Positions 24,466 through 32,395 of a stretch of 64,000 bases of DNA are shown here, one piece after another. Below the pieces are notes generated by a model, which had not been told where the DNA came from, ran no database searches, and saw only the letters and a program-made list of their open reading frames with translations. The DNA lies in the IMG/VR virus record IMGVR_UViG_3300049855_000348, positions 156,490 to 220,489 of that record; one strand, given 5' to 3'. Source of the stretch: a virus. Numbering within the stretch: position 1 is the stretch's first letter; the number at the start of each line of letters is the position of its first letter. The translations under genes were made by a program, and so were the position numbers.

Positions 24466-25016
24466 CCGAACCTATCGTCGGATCAGCCGAAGACTTCACC
24501 ATTGAAGTCCTCACCGAACTCGGTGCGAAGATCCGTCATGCGGCTCTCGATCAGATCGCAGTCAATGATGAACACCTTCTTCAGGATGCCAAGGAACTGC
24601 CGCAACTTCTCTTCTACTACCAAGCCGCATGGTGTCGTCTCAACCTGAGGGCAGCCCAGACCAAGATCAAACTCGAACAAGCTGAAGCCAACGCCTTCGT
24701 TATGCACAAGGCCAACAATCTCAAACTCGGCGAGCGCATGCCGGTCGAAGAGATCAAGGCACGCATCATCCTGGAACCGAATGTCATATCACTCACCAAC
24801 GAGCATGCCGAACTGGAAGCCAAGGCGGCCACCGTCAAGGGCATCCTCGAAGCTCTTCGTCAGAAGGGTTATTCGCTGCAACTCGTTGCCTCCATTCGCG
24901 GCAAGGAGGAAGACTGGCTCCGGTCATCCTTCGCTGACCGCTTCGCTGATCACCCACAACGGGAGCAGATAGCTTCCGCTTTCAATTCTGTCATCGGCTC
25001 TAATCTGGTTCGCTAA
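24462..25016 (+). CDS. UvsY-like recombination mediator candidate
   Basis: 184 helical residues from a GTG at a GTGA junction. The order of elements recalls T4 UvsY: an early helix ending in LLFYYQAAWCRLNLRAAQTKIKLEQAEA, a proline-containing middle, then EHAELEAKAATVKGILEALRQKGYSLQLVASIRGKEEDWLRSSF, close to the UvsY C-terminal pattern of paired helices, an R-x2-I-type turn and W-x3-F. UvsY loads UvsX onto gp32-coated DNA, and this gene lies directly upstream of gp32-like and UvsX genes. Similarity is from memory, so moderate confidence. Confidence 0.5.
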   Translation: MTEPIVGSAEDFTIEVLTELGAKIRHAALDQIAVNDEHLLQDAKELPQLLFYYQAAWCRLNLRAAQTKIKLEQAEANAFVMHKANNLKLGERMPVEEIKARIILEPNVISLTNEHAELEAKAATVKGILEALRQKGYSLQLVASIRGKEEDWLRSSFADRFADHPQREQIASAFNSVIGSNLVR

Positions 25017-25090
25017 TCACCCCCTCATGCATCGTCACGGCATTCGCCATCGACACTTAGATGCAGGGACAACAACAAAGGAAGCCTACC

Positions 25091-26383
25091 ATGGCTCTCT
25101 TCGACGTACTCGGTAACATCAACCCCTCCACCGTCCAAGGGCAGAAGCCCACCAAAGGACGCTTCATCAAGGAAGGATATCTCGACTGGGATAATCCTGA
25201 GATCGCCAAGGTCGATCCGAACAACAAGGCCATCAAAGAAGTCGTCGGCGTGATCTTGCCGCCGTACGCTTCCTACCTCCAAGAGCGTGTCGCTGCCGCA
25301 CAAGCTGGCATCCCGTTCAACATCCCATTCTACCTCCAGGTCGGCAATCATGCGATGGGTCATCGCAACGATAAGGAGAAGGTCTACATCTCCTGCCAGC
25401 GTGAACTGGTTCGCAACAACAAGGTCGGCGCGGCTTACCCCATGCTGCACCCCGATGTCGCCAAGATGTCGGATCACTGCGAAGTGTGCGCGACCTGCTG
25501 GGAAAATCTCTGGCCGATCGTTCAGCAGTACCAGAACAACAAGAATTCGCCCGAGTACAAAGCCTACAAGGAAGCCCACAAGCAACTCTGCCCGCAGCAG
25601 AAGTACGTCTTCAACTTCCTGCCGGCTGGCTCAGCGACTCCTGTGCTGCTCGAAGCTGCCAAGACCCTCGGCGAGTCGATCGTCAATCTCCACTACGACG
25701 ACAAGCATCCCGACCTGCTCTGGCCGTATCCGGTCGGTCACTTCGCCTGCGCCTGGGTGCAGTTGAAGCGTGAAGAGAAGCCCGACACCACGAACTACTC
25801 GGCAGCACCGGTCTATCACAACCTGCCGCACGTTCGTGATGCCGCCAGCGGTGCGTTCAACGAACGCCTCTACCTGGAAATCATCGGCAAAATGAAGGAT
25901 CTGCGTGAGGTCAGCAAGCTCTACGTGCCGGAACAGGCCGACATCACCAAGGCTCTGCTCAAGCGCGACAAGATCCTGACGAGTGTCGGTCTTGGCATCG
26001 CTACCGATCGCTCAGTGGCGGATGCGGTGAATGGTGCCACTGCCGGTGTGAACGGTCAGATCGCCAGCCCGCCGCCGATCATGGCCACTGGTATGCCGGC
26101 TGCGTTCCCGGTTCCCGGTGCGACGCCGGTGCCGGCTGCAATCCCGCAGCCGACTGCCACGTTGCCTCCGGCGATCCAGAGCACCCCTGCTCTGCCGCCC
26201 GCCACGCCGACCATGCAGCAGCCCCCGGTTGCTCAGGCCAACGTGCCGGCCATGCCGCCCAGTCTCCCGGCGACTCCGCCTCCCGCCGCCACTCCTGCTC
26301 CGGTGAAGTCACCGGGTCAGACCCCGGCTTCGGGTGAAGCATTCAACATGCTTCAGAATCTGCTGGGCGAACCGCCCAAGTGA
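25091..26383 (+). CDS. Single-strand DNA-binding protein, gp32-like
   Basis: 430 residues from the ATG at 25091 with AAGGAAG seven bases upstream. The core (about 30-290) includes a Cys cluster C-x2-C-x2-C near residues 130-136 with a nearby His and a later Cys, in the place of the gp32 zinc site, and aromatic-rich strands. Residues 310-405 are a Pro/Ala/Gln-rich linker, ending with a helical tip (EAFNMLQNLLGEPPK). It is longer than T4 gp32 (301), mostly through this linker. The neighbouring UvsX gene supports the call. It should coat single strands and hold replication partners through the tail. Confidence 0.7.
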   Translation: MALFDVLGNINPSTVQGQKPTKGRFIKEGYLDWDNPEIAKVDPNNKAIKEVVGVILPPYASYLQERVAAAQAGIPFNIPFYLQVGNHAMGHRNDKEKVYISCQRELVRNNKVGAAYPMLHPDVAKMSDHCEVCATCWENLWPIVQQYQNNKNSPEYKAYKEAHKQLCPQQKYVFNFLPAGSATPVLLEAAKTLGESIVNLHYDDKHPDLLWPYPVGHFACAWVQLKREEKPDTTNYSAAPVYHNLPHVRDAASGAFNERLYLEIIGKMKDLREVSKLYVPEQADITKALLKRDKILTSVGLGIATDRSVADAVNGATAGVNGQIASPPPIMATGMPAAFPVPGATPVPAAIPQPTATLPPAIQSTPALPPATPTMQQPPVAQANVPAMPPSLPATPPPAATPAPVKSPGQTPASGEAFNMLQNLLGEPPK

Positions 26384-26398
26384 ACTGAAGAGAATCGA

Positions 26399-26424
26399 GA
26401 GGGCGGCTCGTGTGAGTCGCCCTC
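26399..26424 (+). terminator. Hairpin after the SSB gene
   Basis: An 11-bp stem GAGGGCGGCTC/GAGTCGCCCTC with one G-T pair and a 4-nt loop. No clear T-run follows, so it may slow rather than stop transcription or protect the SSB message end. Confidence 0.5.
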
Positions 26425-26457
26425 GCCTCTTCGTCAACTCACAGCACAGAAAAAACC

Positions 26458-27741
26458 ATGTCCAAAGACAAAAAACCCGACGGCAAGCACAAGGCGTCGA
26501 AGGTCGATCGTGAAGGCGACGGCCCAGACATCTCGAACTTCGACAATTTCATGGACACCATCACCAAGGGTGTGGATCGCATCACCAATGTCGATCCCAA
26601 CACCGCAGTGCGCTGGTTGTCCTGCTACAACGTTGCCACCAACCTCGCTCTGTCTGGCCATCCCGAACGTGGGCTGCCGGTCGGACGCATCATCAACTTC
26701 GAGGGTGAAAGCGACACTGGTAAGACCCTGCTCGCCTTGACCTGCATGCGTGAAACGCAGAAGCAGTACGGCAGCCTCTTCCGTGGTCTTGTCATCGACA
26801 GCGAACGCGGCCAGAGTCTTCAGCGCAATGCCGACCTCGGCATCATGGTGAAGAAGAAGCCCAAGAACGCCAAGAAGCCGAACGTCGAAGACGGCGAAGA
26901 CGACACTGGAGATCCCCGTGCCGGCACTTTCAAGGTCATCCAGACCACTGACGTGACCACCGTCGCCGACAACATCCTGCCGCCGTTCCTGGCTGCTGCT
27001 CGGGCACACCCCGAGATGATGTTCATCCTGCTCATCGACTCCGTGTCGATGCTGGTGACCGAGCATGAACGCAGCACTGACTTCGGTACTCGTGACATGG
27101 CTCGTGCCCAGGAACTCCGCAAGCTGATGCGCCTGCTGAACGATGGCTACTCGGACAACCTCACGGTATTCCTGGTCCATCACCAGACCGACCGCATCGC
27201 CACGGCTGGCAAGCAACTGACCGCTCAGCAGGGCACCCACGACAAGACCATCGGCGGTGGCAAGGCGATGAAGTTCGTCCCCTCCGTGCGCCTGGAAATC
27301 AGCTACGGTGGCAAGGAACGTCGCGGCTCCGGCGACAACGAGCGCATCATCGGTGCGAAGTGCAAGATCCAGGTCATCAAGACGCGCCTGTACCGCCCGC
27401 TCTTGATCGCCCAGACCTACATCGATCACAACACCGGCTTCACCCAGTTGGGCGGCTTGGCCGACCAGTTGGAACAGCAGGGTGTGATCACTTCGCCCAG
27501 TCAGGGCTTCAAGCAGTGCAAGGCACTCTTCGGCGACAAGAAGTGGCGTGAGGCCGACCTGGAGCAGGAACTGGAGAAGCCAGAGAACGCTCGTAAGGTC
27601 GTCGACATGATCGTCGAGAAGATGCAGATGGCATCCTTCGGCGAGGGTGATGAAGCCGAACAGGCCAAGACGGAAGCGGATCCTCTGGATCTCGACTCCC
27701 TCGAAGCTCTGGCCACCAAGTCGGCTGACACCAAGAAATGA
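26458..27741 (+). CDS. uvsX: UvsX/RecA-family recombinase
   Basis: 427 residues. GESDTGKT (about 83-90) is Walker A, LVIDSERG follows, and MFILLIDSVSML is Walker B, then VFLVHHQTDRI and GGKAMKFVPSVRLEIS, the L2 region and core end. A Lys-rich insert near 130-150 (MVKKKPKNAKKPNVEDGEDD) is unusual for the family. The acidic C-terminus with a charged helix is typical. The protein forms filaments on single-stranded DNA for strand invasion in recombination-dependent replication. It lies between two strong hairpins. Confidence 0.92.
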   Translation: MSKDKKPDGKHKASKVDREGDGPDISNFDNFMDTITKGVDRITNVDPNTAVRWLSCYNVATNLALSGHPERGLPVGRIINFEGESDTGKTLLALTCMRETQKQYGSLFRGLVIDSERGQSLQRNADLGIMVKKKPKNAKKPNVEDGEDDTGDPRAGTFKVIQTTDVTTVADNILPPFLAAARAHPEMMFILLIDSVSMLVTEHERSTDFGTRDMARAQELRKLMRLLNDGYSDNLTVFLVHHQTDRIATAGKQLTAQQGTHDKTIGGGKAMKFVPSVRLEISYGGKERRGSGDNERIIGAKCKIQVIKTRLYRPLLIAQTYIDHNTGFTQLGGLADQLEQQGVITSPSQGFKQCKALFGDKKWREADLEQELEKPENARKVVDMIVEKMQMASFGEGDEAEQAKTEADPLDLDSLEALATKSADTKK

Positions 27742-27749
27742 TGTGACCT

Positions 27750-27776
27750 GCCCCGGGAGGGATGCTCTCCCGGGGC
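27750..27776 (+). terminator. Hairpin after uvsX
   Basis: A perfect 10-bp GC-rich stem GCCCCGGGAG/CTCCCGGGGC with a 7-nt loop, starting nine bases after the uvsX stop. No T-run follows. Likely a processing or attenuating hairpin. Confidence 0.6.
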
Positions 27777-27792
27777 ACTACATGAGAGAGCC

Positions 27793-28026
27793 ATGGCGCA
27801 AGATCTGTTCGTGACCTTCATCGATGACGACAACGTCGTCCATATGCTTTTGGCCAGGGAATGCCACTTCACGTCGATGCGTGGTCAGATGTCGATCGAG
27901 ATCAAGGGTCGTGTGTACCATCTCGCCAAGAACACCAATTACACCATCGGTGATCTGGCTGGTTGTCTTCCGCAATTCAACCAAGCCATCGCCTTGACCA
28001 ACCTGAACCGTCCACCCGAGATCTGA
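27793..28026 (+). CDS. Unknown 77-residue protein
   Basis: Starts MAQDLFVTFIDDDNVVHMLLAREC, after GAGAG. Predicted beta-rich, possibly a small barrel (VTFIDDDNVVHML..MSIEIKGRVYHL). It abuts the next gene with no gap. Function unknown. Confidence 0.7.
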   Translation: MAQDLFVTFIDDDNVVHMLLARECHFTSMRGQMSIEIKGRVYHLAKNTNYTIGDLAGCLPQFNQAIALTNLNRPPEI

Positions 28027-28629
28027 ATGACCAAAGAACAACAATCTGTCGATGTCGAGTGCAAGCATGAGGTGGTCAACTACTCCATCCCGGCGATCTG
28101 TGCCAAGTGTGGTGCGCAGGTCGACGAGGGTATCGTAGCGGTGAAACTCTCAGACCTACCTGCCGACAAACAAGCCACGATTGCAGAACTCGCCCATGGT
28201 CTGCCTGACGTGGAGATCGGAGATGTCGAGTCGACTCCGGCTGCCATCAACATGCGTCGGCCACTCAAGATCCGTGCCGGTATCGAAAGAAAGCCCGCCA
28301 AGGCCGATTCCAAACCCTCAGAAGGCAAGAAGCCAGCCAAGGGAGCCATCACCAAGATCGAGGCTCTAAACGCCAAGGAACGCATCTTCGTGGTCAACGG
28401 GGTGAAGTTCTATGCCGCCGTGACCGACTCCGGCTTCCGGGTGCTCGCTGCCTGCCATGAGTCGAAGAAGACCCTGGAGTCGGCTGCTCGGGTGCTGGAG
28501 ATCAAAGGCTGGATCCCGAAGGTCAAACGCTCGAAGGACGACAAGAGTCTGTTCTCGCTGGAAGCCAAAGAGAAGCGCCCGTCCGGCCCCTGGCCTGATG
28601 AGGACCCAGTCGAAGAGAAGAAAGCCTAG
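28027..28629 (+). CDS. Unknown protein with N-terminal zinc-ribbon-like site
   Basis: 200 residues. C-x-H near residues 12-14 and C-x2-C near 25-28 (ICAKCG) form a small zinc knuckle. A Lys/Pro/Ala linker covers about 85-120. The C-terminal domain (IFVVNGVKFYAAVTDSGFRVLAACHESKKTLESAARVLEIKGWI) looks folded. The tail is acidic. It is convergent with, and overlaps by four bases, the leftward gene 28626-28997. Confidence 0.72.
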   Translation: MTKEQQSVDVECKHEVVNYSIPAICAKCGAQVDEGIVAVKLSDLPADKQATIAELAHGLPDVEIGDVESTPAAINMRRPLKIRAGIERKPAKADSKPSEGKKPAKGAITKIEALNAKERIFVVNGVKFYAAVTDSGFRVLAACHESKKTLESAARVLEIKGWIPKVKRSKDDKSLFSLEAKEKRPSGPWPDEDPVEEKKA

Positions 28630-28997
28630 CCGTCTACGGTCACCTCGGTGATCCGCTTGGTCGGGTCCTCGGCGAAGTGCCAGACTGGCTGCTTGCCCGG
28701 GATCTCTTCTTTACAACTCAAACACCGGATGACGAGGGTGTAGCGCAACGGGGATCGTTTGGTCGAAACGATGTGGCAATCGTGGGTATAGATTGCGAGC
28801 CCTTGGCGTGGTCGGATGAAGGCGACGCTATGCCCCAGCCGACCAGGGGATGGGAATCGATGTAGGAACACCTTGCGGAAGCTCCTCTGTGAGACGATCT
28901 CGACAATGAGGACTCCATGACCGGAGGTATCATCGTACTGGGTGATCTCCCAGGACAGACTGTCACACCGGTGAAATTTCCACTTACCGCCACTCAT
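28626..28997 (-). CDS. Unknown leftward 123-residue protein with CxxC
   Basis: Starts MSGGKWKFHRCDSLSWEITQYDD. Beta-rich, with one C-x2-C (CLSCKEE) and several His. It is alone on the minus strand inside the rightward block. About 30 bases upstream lies the dyad GCGATCAAAATGTCGC with TATTGT beside it but no -35, which may act as a shared operator with the rightward promoter at 29050. Confidence 0.7.
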   Translation of the reverse strand: MSGGKWKFHRCDSLSWEITQYDDTSGHGVLIVEIVSQRSFRKVFLHRFPSPGRLGHSVAFIRPRQGLAIYTHDCHIVSTKRSPLRYTLVIRCLSCKEEIPGKQPVWHFAEDPTKRITEVTVDG

Positions 28998-29049
28998 GCC
29001 TAGAACCTAGCATGGTTGGTGTGGAATACAATAGCGATCAAAATGTCGC

Positions 29050-29077
29050 TTGATTTTGAAGTCTGATTTGGTACACT
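29050..29077 (+). promoter_or_regulatory. Early promoter, leaderless
   Basis: TTGATT, 16 nt, TACACT; the ATG at 29084 follows after six bases. The usual dyad sits just upstream (29034-29049) instead of in the spacer. Confidence 0.65.
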
Positions 29078-29083
29078 GCGGGC

Positions 29084-29194
29084 ATGTTCAAACTCCCCAT
29101 CCTGGCAGTCCTCCTCATCGCCACCTTCGCCTGCGGTCTCTACGTGGGCCACAAGCTCGGCTTCGCCCACGCGCAGAAGATCCAGACCAAGTGA
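29084..29194 (+). CDS. 36-residue single-span membrane peptide, leaderless
   Basis: MFKLPILAVLLIATFACGLY followed by VGHKLGFAHAQKIQTK: one hydrophobic helix (about 4-20) with a Cys near its end and a basic tail. The ATG is six bases after the -10 box, and the gene ends at a GTGA junction with the next. The Cys is not in a clear lipobox. Function unknown; an inner-membrane peptide made early could act on the host envelope. Confidence 0.65.
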   Translation: MFKLPILAVLLIATFACGLYVGHKLGFAHAQKIQTK

Positions 29195-29580
29195 GTAAGC
29201 CGGTTCAGGTCTATGATGGCAATGGGTTATTCGATAACGAATACTTCATAGCCAAAGAGTCGACCAAGATCGTCCTCGAACTGAAGGGATTGTTGATCGC
29301 ACTTGAACGATATGCCAAGATGGGTGTTCGCAGAAAAGACGTTCACGGACACGATCTCGAACCACTGGATCCGGAAGAAATCTCACAAATTATAGAAAGC
29401 GCCAAAGCGGTTTATGATTGGCTGAATGATTTTGAACCTTACGAACTAGCGGCACCCGTCATTTATAGACTCGGCTTCCTTGCTGGGGAGTGTGTGAAGA
29501 AAGGATTCAATCCGTTTGCAGCCCAACTCCATCAGCTTGTCGGCGGAATGAGTAAGATCCATGAATCACGCCGTCATTGA
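29191..29580 (+). CDS. Unknown protein with N-terminal VQVYDGNG tag
   Basis: 129 residues from the GTG at 29191 (GTGA junction). Begins MSKPVQVYDGNGLFDNEYF; residues 4-12 resemble the starts of the next two proteins. The rest is helical (STKIVLELKGLLIALERYAKM). It overlaps the following gene by 20 bases. No family recognised. Confidence 0.72.
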   Translation: MSKPVQVYDGNGLFDNEYFIAKESTKIVLELKGLLIALERYAKMGVRRKDVHGHDLEPLDPEEISQIIESAKAVYDWLNDFEPYELAAPVIYRLGFLAGECVKKGFNPFAAQLHQLVGGMSKIHESRRH

Positions 29581-29983
29581 TGTCGTTCAAGTCTACGAGG
29601 GTGACGGTGTCAAACCGCCACGACGGAAAATCGTACGTCCTCCGAAGCCGTTCGAGAACGAAGGGAAGTTTCGGATCACCATCAATGATATCACGTTCAT
29701 CATCAACTATAAGGTCCAAGAGTTCAAACAACATGGTGTGGTGACGAGTCAAAACGTTGCTGTGACCGGTTGCGGTTTTGGCGGAGTCTTCACCTCCAGT
29801 GATCTCAAATTACAGGAACCGGTGAAGATCAGACAGGTCATGGTCGGCAAACAAAAAGTGCAGACCTACCTGTGGGATCTCGATGTTCTCATGATCACAC
29901 GTATGACGCTTGAACGCTTCGGCGATCACCTCGCCAAGCATGCAGCCCACAAGAAAAAATACTACAAGAAGAGGACATGGTGA
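29561..29983 (+). CDS. Unknown protein with N-terminal VQVYEGDG tag
   Basis: 140 residues, MNHAVIDVVQVYEGDGVKPP. After the tag and a basic stretch comes a beta-rich domain (FRITINDITFIINYKVQEFK, VAVTGCGFGGVFTSSDL) and a Lys-rich tail. Second of three consecutive proteins that begin with this tag. Confidence 0.72.
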   Translation: MNHAVIDVVQVYEGDGVKPPRRKIVRPPKPFENEGKFRITINDITFIINYKVQEFKQHGVVTSQNVAVTGCGFGGVFTSSDLKLQEPVKIRQVMVGKQKVQTYLWDLDVLMITRMTLERFGDHLAKHAAHKKKYYKKRTW

Positions 29984-30678
29984 TGGAGATCCAGTGCTAT
30001 GATGGTGATGGAGTTGAGCCATTATACGTTCGTCAGAAACGCGAAGCCGAGGAGGCTCGCTATCGCAGGCGTGTTGAGCAGGTTGGTCTGCGTCTGGCAA
30101 ATCGTGAGCGCCGTGAACGCCATCGTTCAGAGCGTCAGAAGGCCAAGCCCATCGTTCGTTGTGAACGATTCGAGATGCGACGTGTCGGCAACAAGACCCA
30201 TTTCCACATCAAGTCGACTGATCACCCAACCAAGCTGATCTTCTTCGCCGGTGACCATTTCAGGGAGATGACCTTTCGTTACCCTTCCTACGATGATGTC
30301 AGAGACCCCATGCGGATGCCGGTGGTCCTCAGGGCTGTCAACGTGAAGGTCCTCCAGATGCATGCCGTCGAACCCATGGGTTCTGACGATGACACTCCGT
30401 TGTTCTATGAGACTTCGATCACCATCGAATCAGACACCCTCATCAACGAGTCGGCCAAGGTTTACAAAGCCTTCCGAGACTCTATCTGTCTCCCCATTCC
30501 AACCCTGAAGGGCACTCATGGCTCAATACAGCCTGGGCAAGTGGCGTCATCCGAAGACCGAGCAGATTCGGATCTACCTCAACGGCCTCGACAGCACCGA
30601 GCAAAAGGTGTGGTTCGAGAGGGGGGAGCGAAAAAACGACCAGCTTCCGCCCGAGTTCGGCATCAAGCTGTGTTGTGA
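29983..30678 (+). CDS. Unknown protein with N-terminal IQCYDGDG tag; C-terminus overlaps next gene
   Basis: Start taken at the ATG at 29983, seven bases after AAGAGGA; another ATG is six bases upstream. Begins MEIQCYDGDGVEPLY, then an Arg/Glu-rich helix and a beta-rich domain (ERFEMRRVGNKTHFHIKSTDH..). The frame stays open 161 bases into the next gene, and its last 54 residues look like a shadow translation (Arg/Ser/Ala-rich). Either the overlap is real or an earlier stop was lost. Confidence 0.65.
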   Translation: MEIQCYDGDGVEPLYVRQKREAEEARYRRRVEQVGLRLANRERRERHRSERQKAKPIVRCERFEMRRVGNKTHFHIKSTDHPTKLIFFAGDHFREMTFRYPSYDDVRDPMRMPVVLRAVNVKVLQMHAVEPMGSDDDTPLFYETSITIESDTLINESAKVYKAFRDSICLPIPTLKGTHGSIQPGQVASSEDRADSDLPQRPRQHRAKGVVREGGAKKRPASARVRHQAVL

Positions 30679-30799
30679 AAACACGGTAACGCTGACCAAG
30701 CAGGAGGTTGTGGAGGAGATCGCCGAGGCGTTCTCCGAGATGGACCTCTTCCTCGACAAGACCACCTGGAGCCGCCTGGGAAGGGCTGCTAGCTGGTAA
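30518..30799 (+). CDS. Unknown 93-residue protein
   Basis: MAQYSLGKWRHPKTEQIRIYLNGL, a compact alpha/beta protein with two Cys (KLCCEN) and a helical C-terminal half. Its sequence looks more natural than the overlapping frame of the previous gene, so I keep both. The stop TAA forms part of the TAACTA hexamer before the next gene. Confidence 0.68.
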   Translation: MAQYSLGKWRHPKTEQIRIYLNGLDSTEQKVWFERGERKNDQLPPEFGIKLCCENTVTLTKQEVVEEIAEAFSEMDLFLDKTTWSRLGRAASW

Positions 30800-30802
30800 C
30801 TA
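30797..30802 (+). promoter_or_regulatory. Candidate late-promoter hexamer TAACTA
   Basis: TAACTA, then AGTC, then the ATG at 30807. The first three bases are the stop codon of the upstream gene. Confidence 0.45.
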
Positions 30803-30806
30803 AGTC

Positions 30807-31304
30807 ATGCCGGTCACGCTCCCATCCCCGATCCTCTACAGCGCCCTGACCATGCTTCAGGACACGGATGAGAACGTCATCCTCCAGCGCCTGTACGACC
30901 GTGATGAAGCCCTACTGGCCGCCTTCAACGCCCTCAACGACATCCGTGAAGACCTGATTGCCCAGTTCTCCCGCTTCGACGATATCGAAGCCCGTATCCG
31001 CTCGATCGGCAACATCATCAACGCCATCATCGCAGCGTTCTATCAGGACATCGACGGTAACGGCATCGTTCCGGACAACTACGCCTTCTTCAACCAGTTG
31101 ATCGCCGACCTGAAGTTGAACATCAATGCGATCAACGCCGTCAGTGGTGGCATCATCAACTTCCTTGGTGTTCAGACCGCTGTGACGCCGGTTGCTGAGC
31201 ATCTGGCCCGTCTCCAGGGGCTCGACAATCTGATCAAGGAAAAGTTGAACTACATCTACAGCAAGTGGGACATCGATCCGAACGACGATCTACTCTCGCT
31301 GTGA
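30807..31304 (+). CDS. Unknown helical protein, possibly virion
   Basis: 165 residues, MPVTLPSPILYSALTMLQDTDENVILQRL, long helices rich in Ile, Asn and Asp (IEARIRSIGNIINAIIAAFYQDI, QLIADLKLNINAINAVSGGIINFLG). The composition suits an oligomeric structural protein, and it starts after a TAACTA hexamer like the virion operon at 40566. Coupled by GTGA to the next small gene. Confidence 0.68.
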   Translation: MPVTLPSPILYSALTMLQDTDENVILQRLYDRDEALLAAFNALNDIREDLIAQFSRFDDIEARIRSIGNIINAIIAAFYQDIDGNGIVPDNYAFFNQLIADLKLNINAINAVSGGIINFLGVQTAVTPVAEHLARLQGLDNLIKEKLNYIYSKWDIDPNDDLLSL

Positions 31305-31477
31305 CGCAGGACGAGATCTACAAGATCTTCGCCAAATTCGTGGTGGGTAATCCAACCGCAAAAGCCGACGCTGTTGTAAAACACGTGCTATCGGCTTCTG
31401 GTGGATTCGGTGATCCGGTAACCATCAGCATCTGGTACAGTCAGTGGAGAATCATCTGGACCGAGTTGGCTCTCTAG
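31301..31477 (+). CDS. Unknown 58-residue protein, GTG start
   Basis: The GTG at 31301 overlaps the upstream stop. MTQDEIYKIFAKFVVGNPTAKADAVVKHVLSAS, helical then Trp-rich (SIWYSQWRIIWTEL). Function unknown. Confidence 0.62.
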   Translation: MTQDEIYKIFAKFVVGNPTAKADAVVKHVLSASGGFGDPVTISIWYSQWRIIWTELAL

Positions 31478-31505
31478 TTGACAGCGACATTTTGGTCTTA
31501 TATTT
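31478..31505 (+). promoter_or_regulatory. Early promoter, leaderless
   Basis: TTGACA, 16 nt starting GCGACATTTTGGTC, then ATATTT (or TATATT with 15 nt). The ATG at 31512 follows ATATTT after six bases. Confidence 0.75.
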
Positions 31506-31511
31506 CCAATC

Positions 31512-31856
31512 ATGAAGCTCGCCGTTGTTGGAAGCCGTGAATTCTCGAAAATAGATGAGGTTCCCCGCCTTCTTTCAATGCTTCACGCACAGCGTCCTCT
31601 CACCAAAATCATCACTGGTGGCGCTGATGGCCCAGACAAGCAGGCTGAGGAGTGGGCCAAGACCAACGGTGTCGAGTGTGTTGTTCATGCAGCCGATTGG
31701 AGTCTTGGTGAGGGTGCTGGCATCAAGCGCAATGGCACCATCATCGACGAGTCTGAAGCTCTGATGGCCTTCTGGGATGGAGAGTCCGCTGGCACCCTAG
31801 ATTCAATCTGTCGCGCCTCCAAGAAGAAGCTCCCAATGCAGGTGATTCTCGCATGA
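31512..31856 (+). CDS. SLOG-fold protein, YspA/DUF2493-like
   Basis: 114 residues with the marks of the family: AVVGSREF at the N-terminus, IITGGADGPDKQAEEWA (GGAxGxD), then VVHAADWSLGEGAGIKRNGTII and ALMAFWDGESAGT. SLOG proteins bind nucleotides or nucleotide-derived signals. The substrate here is unknown. Coupled by ATGA to the DUF1643 gene, so the two may act together. Read from a leaderless early promoter. Confidence 0.82.
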   Translation: MKLAVVGSREFSKIDEVPRLLSMLHAQRPLTKIITGGADGPDKQAEEWAKTNGVECVVHAADWSLGEGAGIKRNGTIIDESEALMAFWDGESAGTLDSICRASKKKLPMQVILA

Positions 31857-32395
31857 ACTCTGTTCAGGTAAACGATGGTGGACTCAAGTTCAGCGAGAAG
31901 AACGCAATTCTCAGTCACTGCGGAACCTATCGCTACGTGTTGACTCGTCGTGTCCCCCAGGTGATTCGCTGGGTGAAGCCGGCGCTGTTTATCATGCTGA
32001 ATCCCAGCATCGCTGATGCTGAAGTTGATGATCCGACCATCCGTCGTTGCTGGGGTTTCTCCAATAGCTGGGGTTGCACCTCGCTGACCGTAGTCAACCG
32101 CTTTGCTCTGCGCTCCACGGATCCAGCAGGTCTGTATCATCACGCTGATCCCTATGGACCAGAGAATGATCGTCACCTTGAAGAACAGATCGCTGCTCAT
32201 CGTCTTGGTGTGATTGTCTGCGCCTGGGGTGCTGAGCCGATCGCCACCGCATCACCCTGGTTCGAGCCTTTCATCCAGAAACTCAAGGAAGCCAACGCTC
32301 AGTGCCTCGGCATGACCAAGAATGGCAGCCCCAAACATCCGCTCTACCTCAAGAAGACCCAAGATCTCATACCTTGGAAGGGAACGGCAGAATGA
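31853..32395 (+). CDS. DUF1643 family protein
   Basis: 180 residues. The family core is visible: ALFIMLNPSIADAEVDDPTIRRCWGFSNSWG then LTVVNRFALRSTDPAGL and VICAWGAEP. The biochemical role of DUF1643 is not established to my knowledge. Its first ten residues (MNSVQVNDGG) echo the VQVYDGDG tag of genes at 29191-29983. It follows the SLOG gene with an ATGA overlap. Confidence 0.82.
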   Translation: MNSVQVNDGGLKFSEKNAILSHCGTYRYVLTRRVPQVIRWVKPALFIMLNPSIADAEVDDPTIRRCWGFSNSWGCTSLTVVNRFALRSTDPAGLYHHADPYGPENDRHLEEQIAAHRLGVIVCAWGAEPIATASPWFEPFIQKLKEANAQCLGMTKNGSPKHPLYLKKTQDLIPWKGTAE

